Notes: generated by a model from the letters alone, not told the origin. A DNA stretch of 33,535 bases from Planctomycetota bacterium (GCA_021413735.1 JAIOPV010000259.1:1-33535); one strand, 5' to 3'; positions 1-9,206 are shown, counted from the stretch's first letter. Numbers and translations: made by a program.

Positions 1-3000
1 GTAGACGATGCCTGACGCCGCACTCTCCGTAAGCATCGCGAGGTTCTGTTGTGAGCCGGTTCCGGCGACGGATGTGATGGCCTGATCCACCACCGCGTTG
101 CCAGTCCGGTAGGTGCCCGCATCTGGACCGGTGCTGACAATTGTGGCGGCGCTTGACGATGCAGCGGGATTGATCGCGTACACCCCAACACGAACTTGCT
201 CGTTCGCCGGATTGGTCAGCGGGTCGAGTGCCGCGAACACCAACTCCGCCTTCCCATCTCCGTCGGCATCCACGAACGCCACACGACCATCACGATTGAT
301 GCCGTTCCCCGCTCCCGTGAGTCCCGCGAACGGTGCGAATGCCGTCGAGCCATCCGCAGCCAGATGCAGTTCAGTTAGTGCCGCACCTTGCAGTTGCAGA
401 ACCTTGACCTTGATCGATTGGACTGCGGGATTTGAACTTGCAACCGGACCGCCACGAGTGACCGCGATCTCATCGCCGCCGACACCATCAACGTTGCCAG
501 CCGCGACAATCACACCCTTCTGATAGCCCGTGCCGAAGGGAGTCTGGATTCCTCCGATCACATTGTTCGTGCCGGCGGGGGATGTTCCATTAATCACCAC
601 CAACCGGCCAAACTCAATCTGTCCCGCTGTCGTTCCGTTGCCACCGCGAGTGCCTGCAATCAGATCGACATGACCATCTCCGTTGACATCGCCCGCCGCG
701 ATGTTCAGGCCATTCGTGTACGCACCCGAGGTGCCGTTCGGTCCGTCGTGGTTCGCGAACGGGGTGAAGGTGTGAATCAGGGTCAACGTTCCCTTGGCGA
801 GCGCAGTCCCATCGTAGACGAACACATTTCCGGCTTTGCTCGCATCGAGCCCGTTCACTCCCCCGGCATCCGCAGCGGAAACCGCGAGATCCGCGACGGT
901 ATCGCCGTTGAAATCGCCGAGCGTGACCTCCACAAGCCCCGAGTAGAACGCAGTTCCGACATCGAGCGGTCGGACCGTCGTGAGGATTGCGCCATTAGTG
1001 GGGTTGATGATCTGAACTGTCCCGCCTGCATTGCCCACCGCCAGAACTGGTGGAATCGAAACGACACTGAAAGCGCTCGATGCCGTATTCCCCGTGCCGC
1101 CCTCGTTCTGAGCCGCACCTGCCTGGACGACCGCCGTGACGGTGCCTGGCGCGGTCGGGGTCAAACTAAATGTCCAGGTTGTTGCGAAGCCATTCACCGG
1201 GTTCACCGCCTGGACATTGCTCACGGTCCCGTTGGTGGCTGTAATGTCGGCCGCCGTCAAACCCGTCACTGGCGTTGAGAATGTCGCTGTGACCGGGATG
1301 ACACTCAAGCTGGTTGGGTTTGTCGCGGTCGAATTCAGAACTACCGTGGGAGCCTGGGCGAACGAAGACGGAACAAGCACCAACTCGAAGAGGGCGTTCG
1401 TCGCGGATGTTTGTGTCGTCTGGGTCGTCGTGTTCGGAAGGGTCGAGTTGATGCCGCCGTACATATAGCCGAGCGTGATCGGTTGAGTCAGTTGGTCGAG
1501 TTTGATCACATCGTTCGAGTAAGTCGGGAGCCCGCTGGCCTCGAAGAACCTCGCGTTCGATCCATACAGACCAGGCAATTGGCTCGGCATCTCGTACTCT
1601 TGCATGCTGCCATTCGCGGTCTGGACAAGGGTTGTCACGTCGTCGACGAAGGGCAACGCCGGATCGGAGGTCAACGTTCCTGTTGCAAAGTCGTAGTCGT
1701 AAGCACTGAGCCCACCAAGGAAGATGCTATACATTGATCCACTAACAGCATCATACATCGGCACGATGGGAGCGGTGTATTGGCTGAAGTATTGCTGATA
1801 AGTGCCGACATCAATGTTGGTCGCACTCGGGATCGCGATTGGGTTGCTGTAGCCTCCGCCGCCTTGCGGGCCAGGGGTGAAGACGCCGCCATAGATTTGC
1901 AACGCCTCAGTTGTCGGCGATTGCATCAAGTCGCCCAGGATATAGTCACGTCGGCGAAGGTCGGTCTGGTCGTTCAACGCCTGGTAATTGGAAATGTTCA
2001 GACTGCCCGGTACTGACCCATCGTAGTTGATCTGGAAACTTCGGATCTCGCTGATGTAGGTCTGGGTGAAGTGTGCAAAGTCAAAGTAATCGCCCTGGAA
2101 GTTGTGCCCGAGAGCGAGGACCACTTCATTGCCCAACTTCTTCATCTCGCCACCCGTGACCTGGAATCGCGGGTCGGAGATCTGCTGAAGTTGCGACTGG
2201 GTTGCGACACTCCCGCCGTTGACCACCGCCTTGATGAGTCCATCGACACTTAACGCCGTCAGGGTGTCGTAGGTCTGGTATGCACTGAAGACCCCGCTTC
2301 CTTGGTCTGTGGCTCCGTAGCCGCCCGACGTGAAGAGCGTGTCGCCATCCTGGAATGATTGCTGATTGGCGGAATAAAGAGACGCGGTAACGGCGGCTGG
2401 AATATCCGTGGAACTCCAGGGGAGAGTCCAACTCTGCCAGTTTGCAGGGTTGATGACGATGATGTCCTGGTTTTGATTCGTGGGCGGGAAGTTTGAACTG
2501 CCGTCCGGGTTGAAGCTGTGCAGGCCGTTCGTTCGGCCACCGAAGAGCAGCCAGTACCCTTCAAACTGCGATCCGCTGACGCTATCCATTCCGTCAACCG
2601 CCGACTGAATAACAGGAAGGTTGGGCGCGGTGATCTGCCTGACCTGAAGCGTGTACGGCAGATTGCTGGGCGTTGCGACGATGGGTGTCGGTGCATTCGG
2701 TGGCACCGCGAGCGGCGTTAATTGGAAGTTCCCCGACAATCCGTTCGTAAAGCTGACCCCCGCGCCGGCGATCGAGGGAACAACAACGATGACTGGCGGC
2801 GGAGGTGCTCCCGGTCCGGGCGGTGGCGGCGGTGGAACCGTGCCGCTCAAGGTGGTGGTCGCCAGTGTCCCACCCGACACGGTGATCTGTTGGATGCTGC
2901 CGCTCGTGAGGTTCGCCTGTGATGCGAGCGTCGTGGCGTTGAAGTCGCCGTTGAGCGCCCGCCAGGCATCGAGTTGGCCTGGACCGGTGATCTTCAGCGT

Positions 3001-3564
3001 AACCGGAACCCCTGCTGAGTCCGTGAAACTGAGAGGGGTTGCGGCAGTTGTCGAGGCGAACAGGCCGTAGAAATTGCCACTTGGAGTGTCGTCGTAATCA
3101 CCGTCGATCGGTTTGCCTTTGCTATCGGTGAGGCCAGGATCAGGATTTCCACCGGTTGCGGCCGAGCCGTTGATGAAGACGCGGTAAAAGGTAGCTGGGG
3201 TCAGAGCCGTCCCGAGGGTCAGAGTTACCGTCGACCCTGAGCCGCTCGCCGCGTAGGTACCTGAGGAGAGGGCAACCGTTGAAGTGCTACTCGTCACGAG
3301 TTGCGGGTTGCTCGTCGGAACCTGAATCGAGAAATCGGCGAGGGCGGTCGCGCTCAACGCGCCTGCCGGAAGCGACAGGGGACCGTCGAAACTGACCGTC
3401 AGTTGAGTTCCACCGGTGTTCGCGGTCAAGTTGGTCACAACCGCGCCGCTGCTATCCACAAAGGACGGAACGATTCTACCTTCCAGTGGTTCCACTTGCG
3501 GCCGGAAGCCCGCGTGAGCTTTGCTTTTGGTTTTTCGGCGAGTGATTCGGGAGTGGACGCTCAT
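1..3564 (-). CDS. Large secreted Ig-like / kelch-like / FG-GAP repeat protein (C-terminus outside window)
   Basis: The reading frame is open from an ATG at 3564 to the first base of the window, giving 1188 residues with no stop. It is preceded by a GAGGAA-type ribosome site. Residues about 24-34 read VEPLEGRIVPS after a basic stretch, the N-terminal motif seen on many planctomycete surface or exported proteins. Next come an Ig-like/Big_5-type region (about 36-220), a proline-rich hinge (about 240-258), and a kelch-like beta-propeller region containing LLFGGRTNGLHSF (about 280-730). A bacterial Ig-like domain follows (about 738-830), then FG-GAP/VCBS-like repeats such as DFNGDTVADLAV, DVNGDGHVDLIAG and DADGDGKAELVF (about 840-1160). 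The DxNxDxxxD loops are likely calcium sites. The family points to adhesion or cell-surface binding; the ligand is unknown. No catalytic motif is seen. Domain limits are approximate. Confidence 0.88.
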   Translation of the reverse strand, partial: MSVHSRITRRKTKSKAHAGFRPQVEPLEGRIVPSFVDSSGAVVTNLTANTGGTQLTVSFDGPLSLPAGALSATALADFSIQVPTSNPQLVTSSTSTVALSSGTYAASGSGSTVTLTLGTALTPATFYRVFINGSAATGGNPDPGLTDSKGKPIDGDYDDTPSGNFYGLFASTTAATPLSFTDSAGVPVTLKITGPGQLDAWRALNGDFNATTLASQANLTSGSIQQITVSGGTLATTTLSGTVPPPPPPGPGAPPPPVIVVVPSIAGAGVSFTNGLSGNFQLTPLAVPPNAPTPIVATPSNLPYTLQVRQITAPNLPVIQSAVDGMDSVSGSQFEGYWLLFGGRTNGLHSFNPDGSSNFPPTNQNQDIIVINPANWQSWTLPWSSTDIPAAVTASLYSANQQSFQDGDTLFTSGGYGATDQGSGVFSAYQTYDTLTALSVDGLIKAVVNGGSVATQSQLQQISDPRFQVTGGEMKKLGNEVVLALGHNFQGDYFDFAHFTQTYISEIRSFQINYDGSVPGSLNISNYQALNDQTDLRRRDYILGDLMQSPTTEALQIYGGVFTPGPQGGGGYSNPIAIPSATNIDVGTYQQYFSQYTAPIVPMYDAVSGSMYSIFLGGLSAYDYDFATGTLTSDPALPFVDDVTTLVQTANGSMQEYEMPSQLPGLYGSNARFFEASGLPTYSNDVIKLDQLTQPITLGYMYGGINSTLPNTTTQTTQTSATNALFELVLVPSSFAQAPTVVLNSTATNPTSLSVIPVTATFSTPVTGLTAADITATNGTVSNVQAVNPVNGFATTWTFSLTPTAPGTVTAVVQAGAAQNEGGTGNTASSAFSVVSIPPVLAVGNAGGTVQIINPTNGAILTTVRPLDVGTAFYSGLVEVTLGDFNGDTVADLAVSAADAGGVNGLDASKAGNVFVYDGTALAKGTLTLIHTFTPFANHDGPNGTSGAYTNGLNIAAGDVNGDGHVDLIAGTRGGNGTTAGQIEFGRLVVINGTSPAGTNNVIGGIQTPFGTGYQKGVIVAAGNVDGVGGDEIAVTRGGPVASSNPAVQSIKVKVLQLQGAALTELHLAADGSTAFAPFAGLTGAGNGINRDGRVAFVDADGDGKAELVFAALDPLTNPANEQVRVGVYAINPAASSSAATIVSTGPDAGTYRTGNAVVDQAITSVAGTGSQQNLAMLTESAASGIVY

Positions 3565-3734
3565 CGTGTCAGTTCCTCAGGGAGATTGGCTATGGGTGAA
3601 GGATCAAGTTGTGGAATGAAGAATGACGGTCACAGGGGCAAAGAACGTATACAGAATATTTGTGAACCTCCCAGTCGCGTTCTTCGGGTGGTTCCCGTTG
3701 CTCGCCGCGTTCGACTGGCATACCAGAGGTAATA

Positions 3735-3869
3735 ATGAAGCCGCGGGAGCTTCGCGGGGCTCGTGGTTTACAAAGCGAGCCGCCCCTGCGTCGGGTTCGC
3801 GTATTGGAATGTGGCGAAGTCGCAACCGCAACTGTGGCAGAGAAGCCGACGCCGGAAAAGAAGAAGTGA
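3735..3869 (+). CDS. Candidate 44-residue basic small protein
   Basis: A short ORF starts at ATG 3735 and ends at TGA 3867-3869. An AGAGGT Shine-Dalgarno-like site lies about 4-5 bases before the ATG. The product begins MKPREL, contains a VRVLECGEVATATV stretch with a single cysteine, and ends in EKKK. There is no signal peptide or membrane segment, and I do not recognise a family. It lies in the spacer that diverges from the large surface-protein gene. The good ribosome site is the main support, and chance is a real alternative at this length. Confidence 0.28.
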   Translation: MKPRELRGARGLQSEPPLRRVRVLECGEVATATVAEKPTPEKKK

Positions 3870-4114
3870 CTCCTTCAAGTTACGTGGGCATGCACATCCT
3901 TCGACCACATCGCCGGGGCGCCCAGCGACAGTTCACCCAGGTCTGGTGACATCTCACGCTGCTGTTGGTGGTACTGAGGTTCGTGACGTGTCAAACGCAA
4001 TGACTGCCGGGGAAATTCTCGAAGTGATTGCCGAGCAGTTGTGCCGTGTCGTGTAGCGATGGTGAGTGATACTGTCCGACTCACACGTTCGGCAGGCGCG
4101 GAGTCGAACGGCAT
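3870..4114. other. Intergenic spacer without a recognisable gene
   Basis: All six frames here give only short, arginine/serine-rich or overlapping ORFs with no recognisable domain. A weak inverted repeat (GTGAGT / ACTCAC around 4060-4086) is visible. I see no promoter or RNA gene that I can defend. Confidence 0.5.
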
Positions 4115-4140
4115 CTGCGGAAACCAATTGGTTTCCGCAG
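4115..4140. repeat. Perfect 26-bp palindrome downstream of the PEP synthase gene
   Basis: Arms CTGCGGAAACC and GGTTTCCGCAG flank a central AATT, so the full 26 bases are self-complementary. It sits about 58 bases past the stop of the minus-strand PEP synthase-BON gene. As RNA it would form an 11-bp stem with a four-base loop. No T-run follows on either strand, so it is not a standard intrinsic terminator. It could be an unconventional terminator or 3'-end stabiliser, or a binding site for a dimeric regulator. Confidence 0.6.
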
Positions 4141-4197
4141 CTCCATGACCGGAGGTGGTTGCTGTTTCGTTGCGTTCGTCGGCCCGGTCGGATGAGA

Positions 4198-6858
4198 TTA
4201 CCCCGGCGTGGGAACGCCCGCGGGGGCCACCTCGAGGTGGTTGACGACACGCTTCACACCATCGACGCCCGCAGCGACGGTCTCAGCTTGCCACTGCTCC
4301 TTCGTGCCCGGGACCGTTCCCCGCAGCCACACCACGCCATCGACCGCAGTCACGCCGATGTGGCCATAATCCACACTGGGTTCGATCCGCAGGGCTTCCA
4401 ACACTTCCCGTTCCAGTTCGGCATTCGATTTCATCGCATTTCCCTTTCGAGTTAGTGTCAAATCGGACTGCATCTCACGTTCCATCTCAACGATCTCGCG
4501 CGTGGTCTTCAGAACCGTGTCGGGGTTCAACGAGATGCTGTCGATCCCGCACGCCACCAAGAATCGGGCGAACTCTGGGTAATCGCTCGGAGCCTGGCCG
4601 CAGATGCCAACCTTCCGACCACACGCCCGCGCCCGTCGGATCACATCGGCGATCAGCTTCTTCACCGCCGCGTTCCGCTCGTCAAACAGGTGGGCCACAA
4701 TTTCCGAATCGCGATCGAGGCCAAGCGTCAACTGTGTCAGATCGTTCGACCCGATCGAGAACCCGTCGAACACTTCCGCGAACTCTTCGGTGAGGATCAC
4801 GTTCGACGGGATTTCGCACATCACGTAAACTTCAAGCCCATTCTCACCCTGCTTGAGTCCGGCCTCGGCCATCACGGCAAGCACCCGCTTGCCTTCCTCG
4901 ACGGTCCGGCAGAACGGGACCATGAGCTTCACGTTCGTCAGGCCCATCTCCTCTCGCACCTGCTTCATCGCCCGGCATTCCAGCAGGAAGCCCTCCTTGT
5001 AGCGAGGGTCGTAGTAACGTGAAGCACCGCGGAACCCGATCATCGGATTCTCTTCCTTCGGCTCGAACGGCTCACCGCCAAGGAGTCCGGCGTACTCATT
5101 CGTCTTGAAGTCGGACAACCGGACGATCACCTCGCGGGGGTAGAACGCAGCCGCGATCCGTGCCACACCTTCCGCCAACCGCTCGACAAAGTACGCGGGT
5201 TTGTCCGGGTGGTTGCGTGTCAACTCGGCAATCTTCTGCTTCGCAGGGCCATCGGGTACCTTGTCGAAGTGAACGAGAGCCAGTGGATGAATCTTGATGG
5301 ACCCCGAGATGATGAACTCTTCACGAGCGAGCCCAACCCCATCGCACGGCAGCGACGCGAGCGCGAACGCCTGATCCGGGTTACCGACGTTTACCATCAC
5401 CTTCGTCTTCGGGCGTGCAAGGCTGCCAAGGTCGATCTCCCGGCGAGTGAAGATCAGCATGCCATCGTAGATCACCCCGACCTCGCCGCCCGCACACGAC
5501 ACGGTGACCGATTGACCATCCTTCAGAACCGACGTCCCTGTTCCAGTGCCGACGACACACGGTACGCCGATCTCGCGGCTCACGATGGCAGCGTGGCACG
5601 TTCGACCACCGCGGTTGGTGACGATCGCGGCCGCCATCTTCATCGTTGGTTCCCAGTCCGGGTCGGTCATGTCGGCGACCAGTACCTCACCGGGCTTGAA
5701 CGCTCGGAGTCCGTCCACATCCTTCACCACCCGCACCGGACCGGCCCCAATCTTCTCCCCGACACTGCGGCCGGTGAGGAGCACTTGCCCGGATTGAGGA
5801 AGTGAGTACACCTCGCGGACGACCTTGCTCGCCTGCGAATGAACGGTCTCTGGGCGCGCTTGAAGGATAAACAGTTCACCGGTCAGGCCGTCCTTTCCCC
5901 ACTCGATGTCCATGGGGGTCGGCTGCCCGGCTTTCTTCGAGTAGTGATCCTCGATCTGGCAACCCCAACGGGCGAGCGTCAAAACCTCGTCGTCAGTGAG
6001 GCTCAACCGCCCCCGGTCTTCTGCTGGCACCGGCACGATGCGAGTGCTGCCACCGCGGGTGGTGTAGATCAACTTCTCTTGCTTCGCCCCAACCGAACGC
6101 TTCAGGATCGGTCGGTGTCCCGTCTTCAGCGTGGGCTTGAACACCAGGAATTCATCGGGATCGACTCGCCCCTTGACGACGCTCTCGCCGAGGCCGTAGG
6201 CGCTGCTAATCAGGATGACGTCGCGGAACCCGCTCTCGGTGTCGAGCGTGAACATTACCCCAGCGGCCCCGACATCGGATCGCACCATCCGTTGCACACC
6301 GACTGAGAGCGCTACCGCAAGGTGGTCGAAGCCTTTATCCACCCGGTACGAGATCGCACGGTCGGTGAACAGCGACGCGATGCAGAGTCGGACAGCCTCC
6401 AGGATTCCGCGTTCGCCGCGGACATTCAGGTACGATTCTTGTTGGCCCGCGAAGCTGGCGGTCGGCAAGTCCTCGGCTGTGGCGCTGGATCGCACCGCTG
6501 TGTCGGTGTCGGCTCCGTAATCGCGACAGAGTTCGGCGTAAGCGTCGGCGATTTCCTTTCGGAGATCGTCGGGCAGTGGCCGAGCGAGAATGGCCTCGCG
6601 GATGCGTCGGCCACACTCAGCTAGAGCGGTGAGGTCGCCGGTATTGAGGCCCGTGAGTGTCTTGCGGACTTCTTCACCCAGACCGCTGGCACGGAGAAAG
6701 TGCCGATACGCTTCAGCTGTGACAGCGAATCCGTTTGGGATGCGAATCCCTGTCGGGACGAGTTGCTGATACATCTCGCCGAGCGAAGCGTTCTTGCCAC
6801 CGACGGTGGCAACATCCGAGAGACCGATCTCCCGAAACCACCGTATGAAGCGGGCCAT
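4198..6858 (-). CDS. ppsA: Phosphoenolpyruvate synthase with C-terminal BON domain
   Basis: PEP synthase (pyruvate, water dikinase) converts pyruvate and ATP to PEP, AMP and phosphate, feeding gluconeogenesis in the cytoplasm. The product is 886 residues from the ATG at 6858, which I prefer to an upstream in-frame start at 7005 because a GGAG site precedes it and the protein then begins MARFIRWFREIG, as the family does. The N-terminal ATP-grasp region contains VGGKNASLGEM and VRSSATAEDLPTASFAGQQ. The swivelling domain carries GGRTCHAA with the phospho-histidine at about 422. The PEP-binding barrel contains GSNDLTQLTLGLDRD and the ICGQAPS cysteine loop. After about residue 800 the usual end of the family is passed and a single BON domain (about 809-886) follows in frame. 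BON domains usually bind membranes or lipids. The linker looks like former intergenic DNA (see findings). Confidence 0.93.
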   Translation of the reverse strand: MARFIRWFREIGLSDVATVGGKNASLGEMYQQLVPTGIRIPNGFAVTAEAYRHFLRASGLGEEVRKTLTGLNTGDLTALAECGRRIREAILARPLPDDLRKEIADAYAELCRDYGADTDTAVRSSATAEDLPTASFAGQQESYLNVRGERGILEAVRLCIASLFTDRAISYRVDKGFDHLAVALSVGVQRMVRSDVGAAGVMFTLDTESGFRDVILISSAYGLGESVVKGRVDPDEFLVFKPTLKTGHRPILKRSVGAKQEKLIYTTRGGSTRIVPVPAEDRGRLSLTDDEVLTLARWGCQIEDHYSKKAGQPTPMDIEWGKDGLTGELFILQARPETVHSQASKVVREVYSLPQSGQVLLTGRSVGEKIGAGPVRVVKDVDGLRAFKPGEVLVADMTDPDWEPTMKMAAAIVTNRGGRTCHAAIVSREIGVPCVVGTGTGTSVLKDGQSVTVSCAGGEVGVIYDGMLIFTRREIDLGSLARPKTKVMVNVGNPDQAFALASLPCDGVGLAREEFIISGSIKIHPLALVHFDKVPDGPAKQKIAELTRNHPDKPAYFVERLAEGVARIAAAFYPREVIVRLSDFKTNEYAGLLGGEPFEPKEENPMIGFRGASRYYDPRYKEGFLLECRAMKQVREEMGLTNVKLMVPFCRTVEEGKRVLAVMAEAGLKQGENGLEVYVMCEIPSNVILTEEFAEVFDGFSIGSNDLTQLTLGLDRDSEIVAHLFDERNAAVKKLIADVIRRARACGRKVGICGQAPSDYPEFARFLVACGIDSISLNPDTVLKTTREIVEMEREMQSDLTLTRKGNAMKSNAELEREVLEALRIEPSVDYGHIGVTAVDGVVWLRGTVPGTKEQWQAETVAAGVDGVKRVVNHLEVAPAGVPTPG
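4432..4460 (-). promoter_or_regulatory. Relic-like ribosome site and internal ATG at the PEP synthase-BON junction
   Basis: Reading the minus strand, the linker includes CGAAAGGGAA followed closely by an in-frame ATG at 4434 that would start a 78-residue BON protein. The spacing fits a ribosome site. The DNA also holds a TAA in another frame just upstream. This could allow separate translation of the BON part, or mark where two genes fused. Confidence 0.35.
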
Positions 6859-7248
6859 GAGTTCTCCAGTGGTTGGAAGTGGTGCGCGGTTTGGACCACA
6901 AAGCCGTGTGTTTGCTGTCGGAGTCATTGCATTCAACATGCCAAACGTGCCGAGCGGGTGAGATTCGCTAACTCCGAGCCCAGGAGCCGTGAATGAATCA
7001 GTCACAGCTCAATTCCGATGCTCGGCATACTGACGCGGATCCGCACACAGGTGTGCGGATTGGACCCGCGGTTTTGACTCAGCGGACGGGTTGGAGTAAG
7101 TCACCCACTGAGCCATTGCCCAAGACAGCTCGCAAGCAATTCGACGGCTACCTCGGATTATGGCTCTCGCTGCTTCGGCCCTGGAATTGCTCACTGATGC
7201 GCAGGCGTCACCACTTCACCATTCACGAGAACTTGAGGGGCGCGGCCC
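6859..7248. promoter_or_regulatory. Divergent control region between PEP synthase and the DUF47-like/half-PPDK pair
   Basis: This 390-base gap separates two oppositely oriented transcription units and must hold both promoters. It contains the 22-bp palindrome at 7039-7060. I could not pick out convincing -35/-10 boxes. A possible upstream in-frame extension of the PEP synthase (to 7005) has no family-like sequence and is not favoured. Confidence 0.5.
7039..7060. promoter_or_regulatory. 22-bp near-perfect palindrome, candidate operator
   Basis: Arms ATCCGCACAC and GTGTGCGGAT are separated by AG. Its length and dyad symmetry fit a site for a dimeric helix-turn-helix regulator. It lies between two divergent genes for PEP/pyruvate-node proteins, so one regulator could act on both. 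No regulator gene of this kind is adjacent, so the binding protein is unknown. Confidence 0.55.
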
Positions 7249-9195
7249 ATGTCGAAGGCGAAGATCGTCGGTGAACTCGGGGAGGAGGCATTGCTCTTGC
7301 CGGCGCTGGTCAACGAGGGATTGGCCGCCAACGACAGGGCCAAGTATCGGATGACACTTCTTCAAGCGGCTCGCGAACACGCCGACCACCCGCACCGGCC
7401 CGCACCCGAACTGAAGCGGGAACGCCTTGCGGCGGGCGAACTCGATGCCGAACTGGATACTGTGGTCGAGAGTAGTCGCCGGGACTCATCCGACACCTAC
7501 TCCATCCACTCCGGTCACCGTGTCTGCGAAGCCTTGGTGGATGATGTCCGCCAGATGCTCGCTCCTCTCCACGCCGCCGTCAGCGCGACGCCAGATGGCC
7601 AGGCTGATACGCGATACGAACAGCGACTCAACGCGATCCTCGCCCGAACCCCGATCCCCGCAGATGATCAGATCTCCGGAGCCGCGATCGACCGACTGAC
7701 CTCGGGCTCTCGTGATGCGGGCGACAGCTTGCATCTGCTGGTCATGGACCTGCACAAGGAGTTGAACAAGCTCCAGAGGCGGCTCGCAACTGAGACAATC
7801 GAAGGAGCCAGTGTCTACGGGATTCTCGACGCGGACCGATCCCTGATCACAGCGTTCATGGCTGGGTTGAACCGCACACGGGAGCTGAAATTCGAGCATC
7901 CCGGTCTTGGCACGACCGCAACCCGCAGCAATGACCGACTCGTTATCCAGAACGACATCGGACTCACTGCCGCCCACGTTCTCGTCATCCACATTGAGGG
8001 CAACCGGGTCACACTTACCTACACTGATGTTCACATCGAGCGGTTGCTCTTCTTCCAGAGCTTGTTCGAGCCGTTCGCCGTCGTGTGGCAGGACACGGTC
8101 TCGAAGCGAGGCACGGGGCTCGGCGAGGATCTGTACCATGTGTGCCTGGGAAGCTACACCGCTCGTGACCCTGGTGATTTGCTCGCTTACCTGACCCACC
8201 TTGGGTCGCGGCTTGTGTTCCTGATCGACTGGAACCGGGCGCGGAAACGGTTGCGGAAGTTTGCCAAGCGGCGTGTCTGCGTCGGCGTCCTGCGGTGGGC
8301 GGCCGACAACAACTACGGGCATATGGGCTTCCTGGTTCTGGGTGGGGATCAACTCATCTTCGATGCGTTGCGAGCCGGCAACCAACTCTCGCTCCCGCCG
8401 GCCGGGTTACTCTCGGACGTCATCGGCCCCGAACGCACTGGCGAGTTCCTCAAGTTCACAATCCAGACGGCCAGCGAGGGTTTGCGGGGTGGTCGCTCCG
8501 AGTTCCTGATTCGCGACGAGATCAGTGCCGAACTCCGACACTACATCGACACGGCCCACCAGTGGCTTCTCGCGTCGGCTGCCGAGCAGGCGTCACTCGC
8601 GGTGGAACTGGCTCTGGCCGCACGCGATCTGCTCACTTCAGCAGGCACGCCGCCAGACCGCGATTTCATCGAACGCACAGTGCGGCGAGCACGGAAGTGG
8701 GAACACCGAGCGGACCAACTCGTCAACCGCGGCCGAGGGAGTCGTGGTGAAGGGACCACGCCTATCGTTAATCTGCTCATCCAGGCTGACGATATCCCCG
8801 ATGCCCTCGAAGACGCCATCTACCGTCTCAGTCTCCTGGTAGCTCACGGGCAGAGGGAAGCATCCGTGGCGTTGACCGAATTGGCGACATTGGCGGCTGA
8901 AGGCGCGAGGGAGTATCTGAAGGCGGTGGAGACCGCCCGCTGCCTGCACCGGGCCAGTTCGCGAGATGAGGTCGACGACTTCCTCCGAGCAATCGATCGG
9001 GTATCGAGCGTGGAACACGAAAGCGATGACACCCACCGGCGGGCCCAGGCGGAGGTTCTCACCTTCGCGGGCGACTTCAAGCAGTGGCATCTGACGAGCC
9101 GGGTGGCAGACAAGTTCGAGGAAGCGACAGACGCATTGCTCCGGGCCGCTCTCCTTCTCCGCGATTACATTTTGGGTCAAGTGCTCCGACGCTGA
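7249..9195 (+). CDS. DUF47/PhoU-like C-terminal domain protein with large uncharacterised N-terminal half
   Basis: The product is 648 residues, starting at ATG 7249 with a GAGGGG site upstream. About residues 431-645 are almost wholly helical and resemble DUF47/PhoU-like proteins: paired acidic stretches such as RKWEHRADQLV, ADDIPDALEDAIYRL, VEHESDDTHRRAQ and DKFEEATDALL, the type of E/D pattern that binds metal in PhoU relatives. DUF47 proteins alone are about 200 residues, so this one is three times longer. Residues 1-190 are charged and helical. Residues about 190-425 look like a mixed alpha/beta domain that I do not recognise. There is no signal peptide or membrane span, so it is probably cytoplasmic. 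Its stop lies 11 bases before the next ATG, so it is coupled with the half dikinase. Function is not established; a regulator or partner of the dikinase is an inference from the coupling. Confidence 0.85.
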   Translation: MSKAKIVGELGEEALLLPALVNEGLAANDRAKYRMTLLQAAREHADHPHRPAPELKRERLAAGELDAELDTVVESSRRDSSDTYSIHSGHRVCEALVDDVRQMLAPLHAAVSATPDGQADTRYEQRLNAILARTPIPADDQISGAAIDRLTSGSRDAGDSLHLLVMDLHKELNKLQRRLATETIEGASVYGILDADRSLITAFMAGLNRTRELKFEHPGLGTTATRSNDRLVIQNDIGLTAAHVLVIHIEGNRVTLTYTDVHIERLLFFQSLFEPFAVVWQDTVSKRGTGLGEDLYHVCLGSYTARDPGDLLAYLTHLGSRLVFLIDWNRARKRLRKFAKRRVCVGVLRWAADNNYGHMGFLVLGGDQLIFDALRAGNQLSLPPAGLLSDVIGPERTGEFLKFTIQTASEGLRGGRSEFLIRDEISAELRHYIDTAHQWLLASAAEQASLAVELALAARDLLTSAGTPPDRDFIERTVRRARKWEHRADQLVNRGRGSRGEGTTPIVNLLIQADDIPDALEDAIYRLSLLVAHGQREASVALTELATLAAEGAREYLKAVETARCLHRASSRDEVDDFLRAIDRVSSVEHESDDTHRRAQAEVLTFAGDFKQWHLTSRVADKFEEATDALLRAALLLRDYILGQVLRR

Positions 9196-9206
9196 GGGAT
9201 CAACAC

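Noticed and set aside
2790-2850. GC-rich GGCGGT-type simple repeat
   Set aside because: It encodes the proline-rich hinge of the surface protein on the minus strand, so it is explained by coding.
6859-7005. N-terminal extension of PEP synthase from an upstream start at 7005
   Set aside because: The 49 extra residues do not resemble the family, and a ribosome site stands in front of the ATG at 6858.
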